Shown: positions 1-9,690, numbered from the stretch's first letter. The stretch: 61,485 nucleotides of DNA from an uncultured Moraxella sp. (GCF_945873075.1 NZ_CAMCBS010000013.1:1-61485), one strand, 5' to 3'. Translations and numbers: made by a program. The notes: generated by a model not told the origin, from the letters alone.

Positions 1-4
1 TATT

Positions 5-1444
5 ATGTCAGAGCAAGAAAAACCCAAGAAAAAACCCCGCCCTGCGCCCGAAAAAATCATCCCAACTTCCAAAGACATGGATGCCACAAAAAAACGCGTG
101 CATCCACGATTCGTCACGGGTAAATATCAAAACATCCGCCTAGTGAGCATGTATGCCATTTTGATCGGCTTTTTGATTTTGCCGTGGATTCGTTGGAATG
201 GCCGCCAAGCAATTTTATTTAATGTCACCGAGCCGAAGTTTTATATCTTTGGGGCGACATTCATGCCGCAGGATTTTTATTTCTTTGCCTTTGTGTTCAT
301 CATCGCCGCCTTGATGCTATTTATGGTTACCGTTTATGCAGGTCGTGTATGGTGTGGCTACGCTTGTCCGCAGACTATCTATGTGCATCTGTATCAGCAA
401 GTAGAAAAATTGGTGCTTGGCGAGCGTAACAAGCGCATGAAGTTCGACCGTGAGCCGATGAGCGGAAGTAAATTTGCCAAACTTGCTCTGATTCATTTGA
501 TTTGGGGTGTGTTCTCTGTCATCACAGCATTGACCTTTATGTCGCTTGTCGTCGGTGTCGATACCTTGATCCTAAACGGCAATCCCCTATTCTTTATGGA
601 ATGGGGAAAGATGAGTTGGATTTTCTTTTTGATCATTACCTTTGTGACCCATATCAATGCAGGCTATATGCGTGAGCATATGTGCGTGTACATCTGCCCG
701 TATGGTCGTTTCCAATCGGTGATGTTCGATAAAGATACCTTGATCGTCTCTTATGACTATGAGCGTGGCGAACCCCGTGGTGCACGCAAAAAAGACAGTC
801 ATCCTGAAGGCTATGGCGACTGCGTGGACTGTACCATGTGTGTGCAAGTCTGTCCAACCGGTATCGATATTCGTGATGGCTTGCAAGTTGAATGTATTCA
901 ATGCGCTGCCTGTATCGATGCCTGTAACGAAATCATGGACAAGGTCGGCTATCCGCGTGGACTGATTCGCTATACCACCGAGCGTCAATTGGTTGAAAAA
1001 CAAAAGACCAAAATCATCGGCTGGCGTATCTTTGCTTATATCGCTGTGCTTGGTGCATGTATCGTCGCTGCGACATTGGTGCTAATGGGTCGTGAACCAC
1101 TAGAGATGGAAATTCGTCATAACCGCCAACAGCTATCTACCATCGGTCGTGATGGCATGGTCAAAAACAGCTATGTGCTTAAGCTAGTCAATAAAACTGA
1201 CGAACGCAATGTCTATAAGGTCAAGCTTGAAAATGCCAACGGTATGCATCTCAAAGCCCGCTTTGATGAACTGCCGCTAGATGCCAACGAGCCTTATGAT
1301 TTGCCGGTGAATATCACAGCTGACCCTGCGACCTTGCAAGCAGGTAGCACGCCAATCACCATCACTGTGTATAGTAAAGATGGTAAATACAGTGCATCAG
1401 CACAAGATGTGTTCATCTATGAGCCACCAAAAGGTAAAAAATAA
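5..1444 (+). CDS. ccoG: CcoG/FixG cytochrome c oxidase accessory protein
   Basis: CcoG is a membrane iron-sulfur protein that assists assembly of the cbb3-type cytochrome c oxidase; in studied species it reduces copper for the CuB site. The 479-residue product has hydrophobic segments near residues 48-66, 91-112, 160-185, 203-218 and 340-362. A CGYACP motif lies at 117-122 and CVYICP at 227-232. Two ferredoxin-type 4Fe-4S clusters are complete: Cys273, 276, 279, 283 and Cys297, 300, 303, 307. The last 110 residues form the Ig-like FixG C-terminal domain. Length is normal for the family. The ATG lies 5 bases from the window edge, so its ribosome site is not fully visible. fixH follows, and the ccoNOQP genes would be expected just outside the window. 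Confidence 0.95.
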   Translation: MSEQEKPKKKPRPAPEKIIPTSKDMDATKKRVHPRFVTGKYQNIRLVSMYAILIGFLILPWIRWNGRQAILFNVTEPKFYIFGATFMPQDFYFFAFVFIIAALMLFMVTVYAGRVWCGYACPQTIYVHLYQQVEKLVLGERNKRMKFDREPMSGSKFAKLALIHLIWGVFSVITALTFMSLVVGVDTLILNGNPLFFMEWGKMSWIFFLIITFVTHINAGYMREHMCVYICPYGRFQSVMFDKDTLIVSYDYERGEPRGARKKDSHPEGYGDCVDCTMCVQVCPTGIDIRDGLQVECIQCAACIDACNEIMDKVGYPRGLIRYTTERQLVEKQKTKIIGWRIFAYIAVLGACIVAATLVLMGREPLEMEIRHNRQQLSTIGRDGMVKNSYVLKLVNKTDERNVYKVKLENANGMHLKARFDELPLDANEPYDLPVNITADPATLQAGSTPITITVYSKDGKYSASAQDVFIYEPPKGKK

Positions 1445-1463
1445 CCTGCCTAGCCTTAAAAAC

Positions 1464-1500
1464 CAAGCCCTGTTGTGATACAATGGGGCTTGATTTTTGG
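1464..1500 (+). terminator. Hairpin with T-run between ccoG and fixH
   Basis: A 7-bp stem (1464-1470 with 1486-1492) and a 15-base loop are followed by ATTTTT. It overlaps the most upstream in-frame ATG (1475) of the next gene, which supports the later fixH start at 1526. It may terminate or attenuate transcription into fixH. Confidence 0.5.
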
Positions 1501-1525
1501 ATACTTACTTGGGAAAAATAACCAC

Positions 1526-2158
1526 ATGACCACCCAATCAAACAACAAGCCACAAGCCAATATTTGGTACAAAAACTACATGGTGCTGATTTTTGTCATC
1601 GGTCTGCCCGTGTTTGTCGTGATTGTTTGTTTGTATTTTATTTATTTTTCGATAAAAATCCAAGACTCTACCGTGCGTGATGACTGGTATATGGACGGCA
1701 AAACCCTATACCAAGACGCTTCTCGGGATAAGATGAGTTATGATTTGGGATTAGCTGGTGTGATGCGTCTCAATACTCAAGGCGATGAGACACAAGTCAG
1801 CTTTGAGCTTCGTTATCCTGATGACAGCCTATCTAGTGGCAAACTTCGTGATGGCTCACCGCTCACCTATCCTGATACTTTGGCGGTGCGTATCTCTCAC
1901 GCCACCGATGATAGCAAAGACCGTGATTTTACATTGACCCATACCCAAGCCAATCTGTATCAAGGCACAGTCAAGCTCGACCCAGATGCCGGTAAATATT
2001 ATCTACAGGTCAGCAATGATGGTACGCACAATTGGCGTTTGGTACAAACCGAGAAATTACCTACCCAAAATGTGGTTTTCTATCCCCTATCTAGCTTTAA
2101 AGAAAGCCAAACCACCCTGCCTGACCAACGGGATAAGCGGATAAATAAGACGCAATAG
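1526..2158 (+). CDS. fixH: FixH family protein
   Basis: FixH-type proteins are single-span membrane proteins of the cbb3 oxidase maturation set, normally encoded beside ccoG as here. From the chosen start the product has 210 residues: a short polar N-terminus, one hydrophobic segment near residues 15-38 containing the WYKN-YMVLIFVIG stretch, then a periplasmic beta-rich domain with the DDWYMDGK segment typical of the family. An upstream in-frame ATG at 1475 would add 17 residues, but it lies inside a terminator-like hairpin and lacks a ribosome site. The ATG at 1526 has GGGA about 11 bases upstream. The exact molecular role of FixH remains poorly defined even in model species. Confidence 0.85.
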   Translation: MTTQSNNKPQANIWYKNYMVLIFVIGLPVFVVIVCLYFIYFSIKIQDSTVRDDWYMDGKTLYQDASRDKMSYDLGLAGVMRLNTQGDETQVSFELRYPDDSLSSGKLRDGSPLTYPDTLAVRISHATDDSKDRDFTLTHTQANLYQGTVKLDPDAGKYYLQVSNDGTHNWRLVQTEKLPTQNVVFYPLSSFKESQTTLPDQRDKRINKTQ

Positions 2159-2193
2159 TTATTTTTCAATTAATTACTTTTAAAGGATGTTAC

Positions 2194-2406
2194 TTGTCAC
2201 AAACAACCAAATACATTCCACCAAGTGCTGTGGAAGCAATGGCTAGCACCGCTTTGTCATTCAGTGATGAAGTTGTCAAAAGTACCGACCCTTTACTGAT
2301 TGATATTTTTCACCGTATCTACATTGGTGAACTAACCCATGAAGAAGCTGAAGCAATGCTTATTCACAATTTTCTAACTTACGGCACGATTGATCCAAAA
2401 TTTTAA
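2194..2406 (+). CDS. Small VbhA-like (Fic-antitoxin-like) protein, orphan
   Basis: This 70-residue acidic protein begins at a TTG preceded by AAAGGA with 6-base spacing. Residues 22-27 read SFSDEV, close to the (S/T)xxxE(G/N) inhibitory motif of class I Fic antitoxins. About 19 residues later comes IGELTHEEAEAML, which resembles the helix found in VbhA-domain proteins (G-E-[IL]-T-x-E-E-A). The family assignment is inferred from this spacing and pattern, not from a search. No Fic toxin (HPFxxGNGR motif) is encoded anywhere in the window, so it is either an orphan antitoxin or a small regulator using the same fold. A strong hairpin follows directly. Confidence 0.5.
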   Translation: MSQTTKYIPPSAVEAMASTALSFSDEVVKSTDPLLIDIFHRIYIGELTHEEAEAMLIHNFLTYGTIDPKF

Positions 2407-2408
2407 AA

Positions 2409-2450
2409 AAATCCCATCACGGCAATCACCATGATGGGATTTTGTTTTTA
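2409..2450. terminator. Bidirectional terminator
   Basis: Stem AAATCCCATCA/TGATGGGATTT (2409-2419 with 2432-2442). T-rich sequence follows on the plus strand, and a T-run follows on the minus strand. It lies between the convergent small VbhA-like gene and the LysR gene. Confidence 0.8.
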
Positions 2451-2458
2451 TACATCAA

Positions 2459-3445
2459 TTAAGCAGTTTTGGTTTTTTGGGCTTTTTGGGCTTGCTCTTC
2501 TTCGGCGATGACTTGGCGAGCGACATGCAAAATCAACTGACGCAACCAGCGATGTGCAGGATGATGCTGAAGTAGTGGCGACCATGCCATAGTGAGCTCA
2601 AACTCTGGGATAAAAAACGGCGGTTCTTTGACGACGATTTGCGAATTATTATCCGCTTGCAGTTTTGCCACACGGGTCGGCAATGTCGCAATCAAATCCT
2701 TATTTGCCGCAAGCATCGCAGGCATCTGATAATGACGGGTAAAGACGCTGATTTGGCGTTTTTGTCCAAGTCGTTGTAGTGCTTGGTCGATTGAGCCTAG
2801 ACCGCCTGATTTTTCAGGATTTACCCCAAAGCCCACGCCCATACCTGTCTTTGAGACCCAGACATGCTGCGCTTTTAGGTAATTTTTGAGATTAAAGCGA
2901 TTGACATACGGACTTTCGGCGGATAGCAGACAGCTAAATGTATCTCGCCATACCAAGACCTGATGAAAACTTTGGGGGATTTCATTAAAGCGGTTAATCG
3001 CCAAATCCACTCGCCCCTGCTCCATATCACGGTACGATACATCCGACGGCGTCAAAAAGTCCAAAATGACATTCGGTGCTTCTGAGCGTAGTGCCTTAAC
3101 AAGGCGTGGCACAAGCGTTGCTTCGGCATAGTCGCTCGTCATAATGCGAAACACTCGAGATGTGCTATAAGGGCGAAACTCAGTGCGTGGCTCAAGCAAG
3201 GTTGTGATGTCTGACAGCACTTCACGCACTCGTGGCTGCAGCTCAAAGGCACGCTCGGTCGGCGTCATCCCTTCGGACGAACGCACAAGTAGCGGGTCAT
3301 TGAACAACGAGCGTAATCGACGCAGAATATTACTCATCGCAGGCTGTGTGATGCCAAGCTGTTCGGCGGCTCGGGTGACATTTTTTTCACGCAAAAGCAC
3401 ATCCAGATAAAACAGCAAATTCAGATCAACTTTTTGTAAATTCAT
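2459..3445 (-). CDS. LysR-family transcriptional regulator (NodD-like subgroup)
   Basis: A 328-residue LysR-type regulator. The N-terminal winged helix-turn-helix occupies residues 1-65 and contains DLNLLFYLDVLLREKNVTRAA and QPAMSNILRRLR. The first line of the substrate-binding domain, starting near residue 90, has the FRIMTSDYAEATLVP pattern seen in the NodD/LeuO-like subgroup. The ATG at 3445 has CAAGG about 8 bases upstream. It is the last gene of a minus-strand run with the lipoprotein and YkuD genes, 39 bases after the lipoprotein. The C-terminus is lysine/glutamine/alanine-rich. The effector and target genes cannot be deduced from the sequence. Confidence 0.85.
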   Translation of the reverse strand: MNLQKVDLNLLFYLDVLLREKNVTRAAEQLGITQPAMSNILRRLRSLFNDPLLVRSSEGMTPTERAFELQPRVREVLSDITTLLEPRTEFRPYSTSRVFRIMTSDYAEATLVPRLVKALRSEAPNVILDFLTPSDVSYRDMEQGRVDLAINRFNEIPQSFHQVLVWRDTFSCLLSAESPYVNRFNLKNYLKAQHVWVSKTGMGVGFGVNPEKSGGLGSIDQALQRLGQKRQISVFTRHYQMPAMLAANKDLIATLPTRVAKLQADNNSQIVVKEPPFFIPEFELTMAWSPLLQHHPAHRWLRQLILHVARQVIAEEEQAQKAQKTKTA

Positions 3446-3484
3446 AAAAACAACCTTGTAATTTTGATGCCATCACTGCAAAGA

Positions 3485-3910
3485 CTATGGCGTCGTATTT
3501 GGCGTTGGCAAGCCAATCTCATGCACGGTATCACGCTGTACGCTGAGTACGCCGGTTAGCTTTTGGTAAGCATTGATGGTATCATCAATGCGATGATAAG
3601 TTGGGCGAATGGCAATGCCATTAAAATTCTCATAGCTATAAATCAGCTCATCGCCACGGCGTTTGACCATCTCAAGCACGCCTGCTTTGGCGGACAGCTC
3701 AAAAAAGATAATTAGATTACCAGTTTCAGCGGCATTTTGGGCGACTTGTGGAGCATATTTGAGCGCATCATCCGCAGGCAAGCTATGCTTGGGTGCGGTC
3801 TTTGGCACGGCGGTTGTCATGCCGTCTTTTTTGGTGATTTTTAGTCCATCATAACTTTGGCAGGCACTGAGCGCCAAAGCTGTCGCCAAAACAATTGCTA
3901 ATTTTTTCAT
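3485..3910 (-). CDS. Small lipoprotein of unknown function
   Basis: A 141-residue protein with a clear lipoprotein signal: MKKLAIVLATALALSAC, with the lipobox cysteine at residue 17. The mature part has no familiar motif. It includes an IIFFELSAKAGVLEMVKRRGDELIYSYENF stretch that looks like an alternating strand/helix domain, followed by a short tail. A good ribosome site (AAGGAAACTCAG) precedes the ATG. It lies between the YkuD gene (15 bases upstream) and the LysR gene (39 bases downstream) and is probably co-transcribed with both. Outer- or inner-membrane sorting is not certain; Gln18 after the cysteine does not suggest inner-membrane retention. Confidence 0.7.
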   Translation of the reverse strand: MKKLAIVLATALALSACQSYDGLKITKKDGMTTAVPKTAPKHSLPADDALKYAPQVAQNAAETGNLIIFFELSAKAGVLEMVKRRGDELIYSYENFNGIAIRPTYHRIDDTINAYQKLTGVLSVQRDTVHEIGLPTPNTTP

Positions 3911-3925
3911 CTGAGTTTCCTTGAT

Positions 3926-4420
3926 TTATACAATCACAACATCACAGCCGATAGCGACTTGGTCATACAGCCACACCAGCTCATCATTACGCATTCGCAC
4001 ACAGCCGTGCGAGTGTGGCACGCCCATCGGCTCGCTATCAGGCGTACCGTGGATATAGATGTAGCGAGATTTGGTATCGACACAGACACCATCGGCATCA
4101 CAGCCTTTATTGATGCCATCTTCACAGCCATCTAGCCACAATATCCGACCCAAAATCCAATCTCGCTCGGGATACTCACAGGCAAGCTTATCATCATATA
4201 GCTCACCAGTGAATTGACGCGCGACAAAGACAGCGTTATTTGGCAAGTCATCACCAAATTTCTCGCTAATCTTATGCCTGCCAAGCGGTGTACAGCCCGT
4301 GCCTTCGGCTTGTCCTGTGCCATTTTTGGCGGTTGAAACCAAGAAACTTCGTAGCACTTGACCGTCTTGGATTAGGCTTAGGGTCTGTGTCTGGGTGTCG
4401 ATATGTAGCTGTGTCGTCAT
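3926..4420 (-). CDS. YkuD L,D-transpeptidase-fold protein without a signal peptide
   Basis: The product is a 164-residue single YkuD domain. His124-Gly125 and the catalytic SHGCVRM block (His138, Cys140, Arg142) match the active site of L,D-transpeptidases. From the chosen start (ATG at 4420, with GGAAA 6-7 bases upstream) there is no signal peptide or membrane span, so the enzyme should be cytoplasmic. An in-frame extension to 4564 exists but gives an atypical, cysteine-containing leader. Known signal-less YkuD proteins in Acinetobacter (ElsL) act as LD-carboxypeptidases in peptidoglycan recycling; a similar role here is inferred. It heads the run YkuD-lipoprotein-LysR. Confidence 0.8.
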   Translation of the reverse strand: MTTQLHIDTQTQTLSLIQDGQVLRSFLVSTAKNGTGQAEGTGCTPLGRHKISEKFGDDLPNNAVFVARQFTGELYDDKLACEYPERDWILGRILWLDGCEDGINKGCDADGVCVDTKSRYIYIHGTPDSEPMGVPHSHGCVRMRNDELVWLYDQVAIGCDVVIV

Positions 4421-4620
4421 GGCATTTTCCATGCTTGTTCCATGCTTGGTACAGTATTCAGCCGATACATGAACGCCATACCAAGAAATAATCATCATTT
4501 CTAAAATTGATAGTATAACAAAGCTTTGAGCCTTTTGGGTATAAATATCAAAGTTCACTGACAAAATTTATCATTTTTTTAAGAAATTTTCTGCAAAAGC
4601 CCCCACAACAACCGCCAAAA

Positions 4621-4629
4621 TGTTATAAT
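4621..4629 (+). promoter_or_regulatory. Extended -10 promoter for argG
   Basis: TGTTATAAT matches the extended -10 consensus TGnTATAAT perfectly. No good -35 box is seen 17 bp upstream. It lies about 45 bases before the argG start codon. Confidence 0.6.
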
Positions 4630-4659
4630 CAGCCATGACCTTATTTCTTTTTGTGATAA

Positions 4660-6018
<1,359 letters not shown>

Positions 6019-6039
6019 GCCAGTTTTTCTAAAACCATC

Positions 6040-6075
6040 AAATTCCCAATCGTTCTACGGTTGGGAATTTTTTTA
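6040..6075 (+). terminator. argG terminator
   Basis: A 13-bp stem (6040-6052 with 6058-6070, one G-T wobble) with a 5-base loop is followed by TTTTT. Confidence 0.85.
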
Positions 6076-6226
6076 CCTATTATTAGGCACTTTTTTAGGC
6101 ATACAGTATCAATTTGGTTTTTTCTGCCCTGCTTGAGAAATTTATCCTGCAAACAGCTTGACAAAACCGCCCCATGCTAGAATAATGGCAAGATATTGAT
6201 TTTAGCCATTTCATTGAGAAATATTG

Positions 6227-6232
6227 TATAAT
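6227..6232 (+). promoter_or_regulatory. Candidate -10 box for pyrC
   Basis: A perfect TATAAT lies 45 bases before the pyrC ATG. No convincing -35 element is visible at 16-18 bp, so the assignment is tentative. Confidence 0.35.
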
Positions 6233-6276
6233 TTATCAATCACTACTCAATAGACACTCAGCCAAGTGAGCCGATT

Positions 6277-7341
6277 ATGACCACTACTCTTACTCTCATT
6301 CAGCCTGATGACTGGCACATCCATCTGCGTGATGGCGATGCCCTAGCGACGACTGTGCCACACGCCGCAGGTAGCTTTAACCGTGTGATTTGTATGCCAA
6401 ATTTAGTACCACCTGTCAAAACTACAGAACAAGCCATCGCTTATCGTGAGCGCATCTTGGATGCATTGATGGCAAGCGATTTGGCGCAAGCACGCAAAGA
6501 TGTCTTTGACCCACGCATGGTACTGTATCTGACTGACCACACCACGAGCGATGACATCCGAGCCGCAGTCGCATCAGGGGTCGTGTCAGCGGTCAAGCTA
6601 TACCCAGCGGGCGCAACCACCAATTCAGCCGATGGCGTCACCGATATCAAAGGTCGCTACAGTGTCTTTGAAACCATGCAAGAGATTGGCCTGCCACTAC
6701 TGGTGCATGGTGAAGTGACGCACAGTGATATTGATATCTTTGACCGTGAAAAGCGATTCTTGGATGATGTATTAAGCGATATCATCAGCCACTTCCCATC
6801 GCTCAAAGTCGTCTGTGAGCATATCACCACGAGCGATGCAGCCGATTTTGTCCTAGCGCAAGCTGACAATGTCGCTGCCACCATCACACCGCAGCATTTA
6901 TTGTTCAATCGCAATCATCTCTTGGTCGGTGGTGTCAAACCGCATTATTACTGCCTACCAATCCTAAAACGCCAAAGCCATCAACAGCGTCTATTACAAG
7001 TCGCCACCAGTGGCAATCCAAAGTTTTTCTTGGGTACAGATTCTGCACCGCACGCCACCCACACCAAAGAATCCGCCTGTGGCTGTGCTGGCTGTTATAG
7101 CGCCGTGCACGCCCTACCGCTGTATGCCGCCGCCTTTGAACAGATGAATGCACTTGATAAGCTTGAAAACTTCGCATCAGTCTTTGGTGCGAACTTCTAT
7201 GGCTTGCCTGTCAATACCAGCACCATCACGCTTATCAAACAAGCCCAAACCATCCCAACTAGCTACACCTATCTTGGTGATAAGACACTGACGCCACTAC
7301 TGGCAGGCACAGATATCGACTGGCAAGTGGTGAGCCAATGA
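6277..7341 (+). CDS. pyrC: Dihydroorotase
   Basis: PyrC cyclises carbamoyl-aspartate to dihydroorotate, the third step of pyrimidine synthesis. The 354-residue protein has the metal-binding DWHIHLRDG motif (His14, His16), the carboxylated lysine in AVKLYPAG (Lys107), further metal-binding histidines His144 and His182, and catalytic Asp255 in LGTDSAPH. All key residues are present and the length matches the E. coli-type class II enzyme. The stop codon overlaps the start of rnt by 4 bases (ATGA), indicating coupled translation of the two genes. Confidence 0.97.
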   Translation: MTTTLTLIQPDDWHIHLRDGDALATTVPHAAGSFNRVICMPNLVPPVKTTEQAIAYRERILDALMASDLAQARKDVFDPRMVLYLTDHTTSDDIRAAVASGVVSAVKLYPAGATTNSADGVTDIKGRYSVFETMQEIGLPLLVHGEVTHSDIDIFDREKRFLDDVLSDIISHFPSLKVVCEHITTSDAADFVLAQADNVAATITPQHLLFNRNHLLVGGVKPHYYCLPILKRQSHQQRLLQVATSGNPKFFLGTDSAPHATHTKESACGCAGCYSAVHALPLYAAAFEQMNALDKLENFASVFGANFYGLPVNTSTITLIKQAQTIPTSYTYLGDKTLTPLLAGTDIDWQVVSQ

Positions 7342-8033
7342 GTGATGCTGTAACACCGACCATCGCCAATCGATTTCGTGGATTTTTGCCGGTGGTTGTC
7401 GATGTCGAGACCGCAGGGTTCAATGCTGCGACCGATGCGCTACTTGAGATTGCTTGCGTGCCGATTTTGATGGATGAGCATGGCAAGCTGTATCAAGGTG
7501 AAGCGCTCAATGCACATATTGAGCCTTTTGCGGGGGCGAATCTTGAGCCTGCTGCGCTCAAATTCACCGGCATCAATCCTGACAGCCCATTTCGCAAAGC
7601 CATCAGCGAAGACGAAAAAGTCGCTTTACGCCGTATTTTTAAGCAGCTTAAAGCACTTAAAAAAGAACACGGCTGTCGTCAGTGCATCCTAGTGGGTCAT
7701 AATGCGCATTTTGATTTGGGATTTTTGAATGCGGCGATTGCCCGCACCAATAGCAAAAATCATTCGCCATTTCATGCCTTTAGCGTGTTAGATACCGCAA
7801 GCTTTGCCGCCCTTGCCTATGGTCATACGGTGCTTGCTCGCACTTGTATCATGGCGGGGATTGAGTTTGATAATTCGCACGCCCATTCTGCCTTGTACGA
7901 CACCCAAAAAACCGCCGAACTGTTTTGCCACATCGTCAATCACACACCGCTACTTAGCCCTGTTTGCCCTGCTGATGATGCCGATACAACCGATGGGGAT
8001 GACAATGCTGATGATAATGGCGTAGAATGTTGA
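7338..8033 (+). CDS. rnt: Ribonuclease T
   Basis: RNase T is a DEDDh-family 3'-5' exoribonuclease that trims tRNA and other stable RNA ends. The 231-residue product has motif I with Asp22 and Glu24 (VVDVETAG), motif II HNAHFD (Asp126), and motif III with His183 and Asp188 (HSALYDT). The C-terminal 20 residues are a low-complexity run rich in Asp and Thr. It overlaps pyrC by 4 bases, the same linkage seen in other Moraxellaceae and Pseudomonas genomes. No separate promoter was seen. Confidence 0.95.
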   Translation: MSDAVTPTIANRFRGFLPVVVDVETAGFNAATDALLEIACVPILMDEHGKLYQGEALNAHIEPFAGANLEPAALKFTGINPDSPFRKAISEDEKVALRRIFKQLKALKKEHGCRQCILVGHNAHFDLGFLNAAIARTNSKNHSPFHAFSVLDTASFAALAYGHTVLARTCIMAGIEFDNSHAHSALYDTQKTAELFCHIVNHTPLLSPVCPADDADTTDGDDNADDNGVEC

Positions 8034-8069
8034 TTTTAAAAGTTTTTATGAAAAAATTTGGAGTAAATT

Positions 8070-8558
8070 ATGCCGTCTTTTGATATCGTATCTGAATTGA
8101 ATGTCCAAGAAGTCCGCAACGCCATCGGCAATGCCGACAAAGAAATCGCCACTCGTTTTGACTTCAAAGGCAGTGACATCAGCATCGAGCTGAACGAAAA
8201 AGCCAAAACCGTCACCATCACCACAGACAATGAGCTACAGGCGGACAATGTCTATGCCATCTTTGAAAAACAGCTCATCAAGCGTGGCGTGGATTTGCAA
8301 TCACTTGACCCACAGGACAAGGCACAATCAGGCAAGCACACCAAACAAGTCATCAACCTAAAAGACGGTCTGGACGCCGACAGCGCCAAAAAAATCGCCA
8401 AAGCACTCAAAGAATCCGACCTAAAAGTCGCCGCCAGCATCCAAGGCGACAAGGTGCGTGTCACCGACAAGAAAAAGGACAATCTGCAAGCAGCCATGGC
8501 ATTTCTAAAAGAAAAATCCTTTGGCGTACCGCTACAATTCAATAATTTCAAAGATTGA
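8070..8558 (+). CDS. yajQ: YajQ family nucleotide-binding protein
   Basis: A complete 162-residue YajQ protein starting MPSFDIVSELN and containing the typical TRFDFKGSD segment and the C-terminal FNNFKD. Family members have two ferredoxin-like domains, bind nucleotides or RNA, and in some pathogens act as a cyclic-di-GMP effector; which function applies here is unknown. The start has GGAG with 6-base spacing. It is followed by a very strong terminator. Confidence 0.95.
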   Translation: MPSFDIVSELNVQEVRNAIGNADKEIATRFDFKGSDISIELNEKAKTVTITTDNELQADNVYAIFEKQLIKRGVDLQSLDPQDKAQSGKHTKQVINLKDGLDADSAKKIAKALKESDLKVAASIQGDKVRVTDKKKDNLQAAMAFLKEKSFGVPLQFNNFKD

Positions 8559-8574
8559 TTGACGCCAAGTTGTC

Positions 8575-8625
8575 AAACCGTTCGTTCTTTACCTTTTATA
8601 AATCACAGAACGAACGGTTTTTTTG
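8575..8625 (+). terminator. yajQ terminator
   Basis: A perfect 14-bp stem (8575-8588 with 8607-8620) is followed by a T-run. Confidence 0.92.
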
Positions 8626-8749
8626 TTAAAACAAATCGATGGCTTGGGCTGATTGCTGATTGTAGTGGGTAATTTGCAATTTAAAACTCATATAAATCAA
8701 TGAGTTATAAAAATATTGTGCATTTTGGCAAAATTTTTATAAAAATCGC

Positions 8750-8777
8750 TTGACCATCATCAAAACTATGCTATAAT
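8750..8777 (+). promoter_or_regulatory. tRNA-Glu promoter
   Basis: TTGACC (8750-8755) and TATAAT (8772-8777) are separated by 16 bp, followed by a GTGCCC discriminator. A GC-rich discriminator is typical of stable-RNA promoters under stringent control. A small hairpin (CTTTCGG/CCGAAAG) lies in the leader before the tRNA. Confidence 0.75.
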
Positions 8778-8855
8778 GTGCCCACTTTCGGAACAACGGT
8801 GAAAGCGCCGAAAGTTGGTAAAGCAGCCTGATACAGATTGACTTTACAACCTAGT

Positions 8856-8931
8856 GTCCCATTCGTCTAGAGGCCTAGGACACCGCCCTTTCACGGCGGT
8901 AACAGGGGTTCGAATCCCCTATGGGATGCCA
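8856..8931 (+). tRNA. tRNA-Glu (anticodon TTC)
   Basis: A 76-base cloverleaf: acceptor stem GTCCCAT/ATGGGAT, anticodon stem CCGCC/GGCGG with loop CTTTCAC (anticodon TTC at 8890-8892), T-arm AGGGGTTCGAATCCCCT, and an encoded CCA end. It is a single tRNA with its own promoter and terminator. No rRNA genes are nearby. Confidence 0.97.
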
Positions 8932-8938
8932 ATATTCT

Positions 8939-8976
8939 AAAACACGCTTGAGCGATTTGCTTAAGCGTGTTTTTCT
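8939..8976 (+). terminator. tRNA-Glu terminator
   Basis: A 15-bp stem (8939-8953 with 8959-8973, one wobble) with a 5-base loop ends in T-rich sequence. Confidence 0.85.
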
Positions 8977-8993
8977 TTATAGGGATTTATACG

Positions 8994-9057
8994 GTAAGCT
9001 ACACGGTGTGCACACCATCAAAACCATTCAATCAATGGTGCGTGGTATGCGCCCTGC
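8994..9057. repeat. 67-bp-family palindromic repeat, copy 1
   Basis: This copy contains the core CACCATCAAAACCATTCAATCAATGGTG flanked by GTGCAC/GTGTGC-rich imperfect inverted arms. Related copies lie at 9629, 58771 and 59444, with half copies near 58385 and 61153. This one sits 62 bases after the tRNA-Glu gene and 18 bases after the stop of the adjacent minus-strand orphan gene. Confidence 0.75.
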
Positions 9058-9075
9058 TGGACTATGCTTAAAAAC

Positions 9076-9603
9076 CTACAAAGCCCGCCTTACATAAGCA
9101 ACGATATACTCTGGATTAGCAGCGAATAAAAATAAGTTTTGTGAACTCGTCATCATGCAAAACTCGGTATGATTATCAGTAGCAAGAGCACCCATAAAAT
9201 CACCAAGCAACATGTAATAATATTCAGCATTACAAGGAGTTTCGGCAATCATCGGTGGAGTATACCATTCAAGTGTTTCAATGATGGCTGTGCCTTTTTT
9301 TTCAGAATCGGAAAAGAAGATAAGCGTATCGTCTATTGCACAATAGCTTTGTAGCAACATTGGAATTACCACTTCACAATAATTGGTTTCAAACTCCAAA
9401 TCATCATCGGTAAAATCAATAGCATAAGGAAATTCTAGCTTGCTATAACCAGCCCTAACAAATAATTCATCACGAATATCTCGATTATAAGTTTTTAAAA
9501 AATCATACAGCAGCTTGATCGATTGTTCTGTTGGATTAAACAGCGGCTTGATTTCATTCAAATTTAGATCAAAAAATGGCAGGTGGATTTCTTGGTTTGT
9601 CAT
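9076..9603 (-). CDS. Uncharacterised acidic protein between two palindromic repeats
   Basis: I do not recognise this 175-residue protein. It is acidic and soluble, with no signal peptide or membrane span. It contains the blocks FPYAIDFTDDDLEFE, LLQSYCAIDDTLIFFSDSEKKGTA and EYYYMLLGDFMGALA. The ATG has AAGGT upstream with 9-base spacing. The gene is more AT-rich than its neighbours. Copies of the same palindromic repeat lie 18 bases beyond its stop and 26 bases beyond its start. Because that repeat otherwise occurs only among toxin-immunity genes at the far end of the window, an immunity-like role is a reasonable guess, but the sequence itself gives no proof. Confidence 0.65.
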   Translation of the reverse strand: MTNQEIHLPFFDLNLNEIKPLFNPTEQSIKLLYDFLKTYNRDIRDELFVRAGYSKLEFPYAIDFTDDDLEFETNYCEVVIPMLLQSYCAIDDTLIFFSDSEKKGTAIIETLEWYTPPMIAETPCNAEYYYMLLGDFMGALATDNHTEFCMMTSSQNLFLFAANPEYIVAYVRRAL

Positions 9604-9628
9604 GATAATTTACCTTGTTGGATAGTGC

Positions 9629-9690
9629 GTAGGGTGCGCACGGCGCACCAGCAAAACCATTCAATCAGTGGTGCATAACATCCGCTCAAT
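9629..9690. repeat. 67-bp-family palindromic repeat, copy 2
   Basis: It begins GTAGGGTGCGCACGGCGCACC and continues through AAAACCATTCAATCAGTGGTGCAT. The right arm is more diverged than in copy 1. A further fragment of the left end, GTGCGTAGGCG, occurs near 9737. Confidence 0.65.

Noticed and set aside
587-1003. Long antisense frame opposite ccoG (and similar antisense frames opposite clpB, guaB, dsbD and others)
   Set aside because: These are reading-frame shadows caused by codon bias in strongly supported genes; none has a ribosome site or recognisable motif.
8856-9690. tRNA-Glu as an integration site of a prophage or integrative element
   Set aside because: No integrase gene and no duplicated 3' end of the tRNA are present in the window; only the small repeat-bounded cassette is seen.
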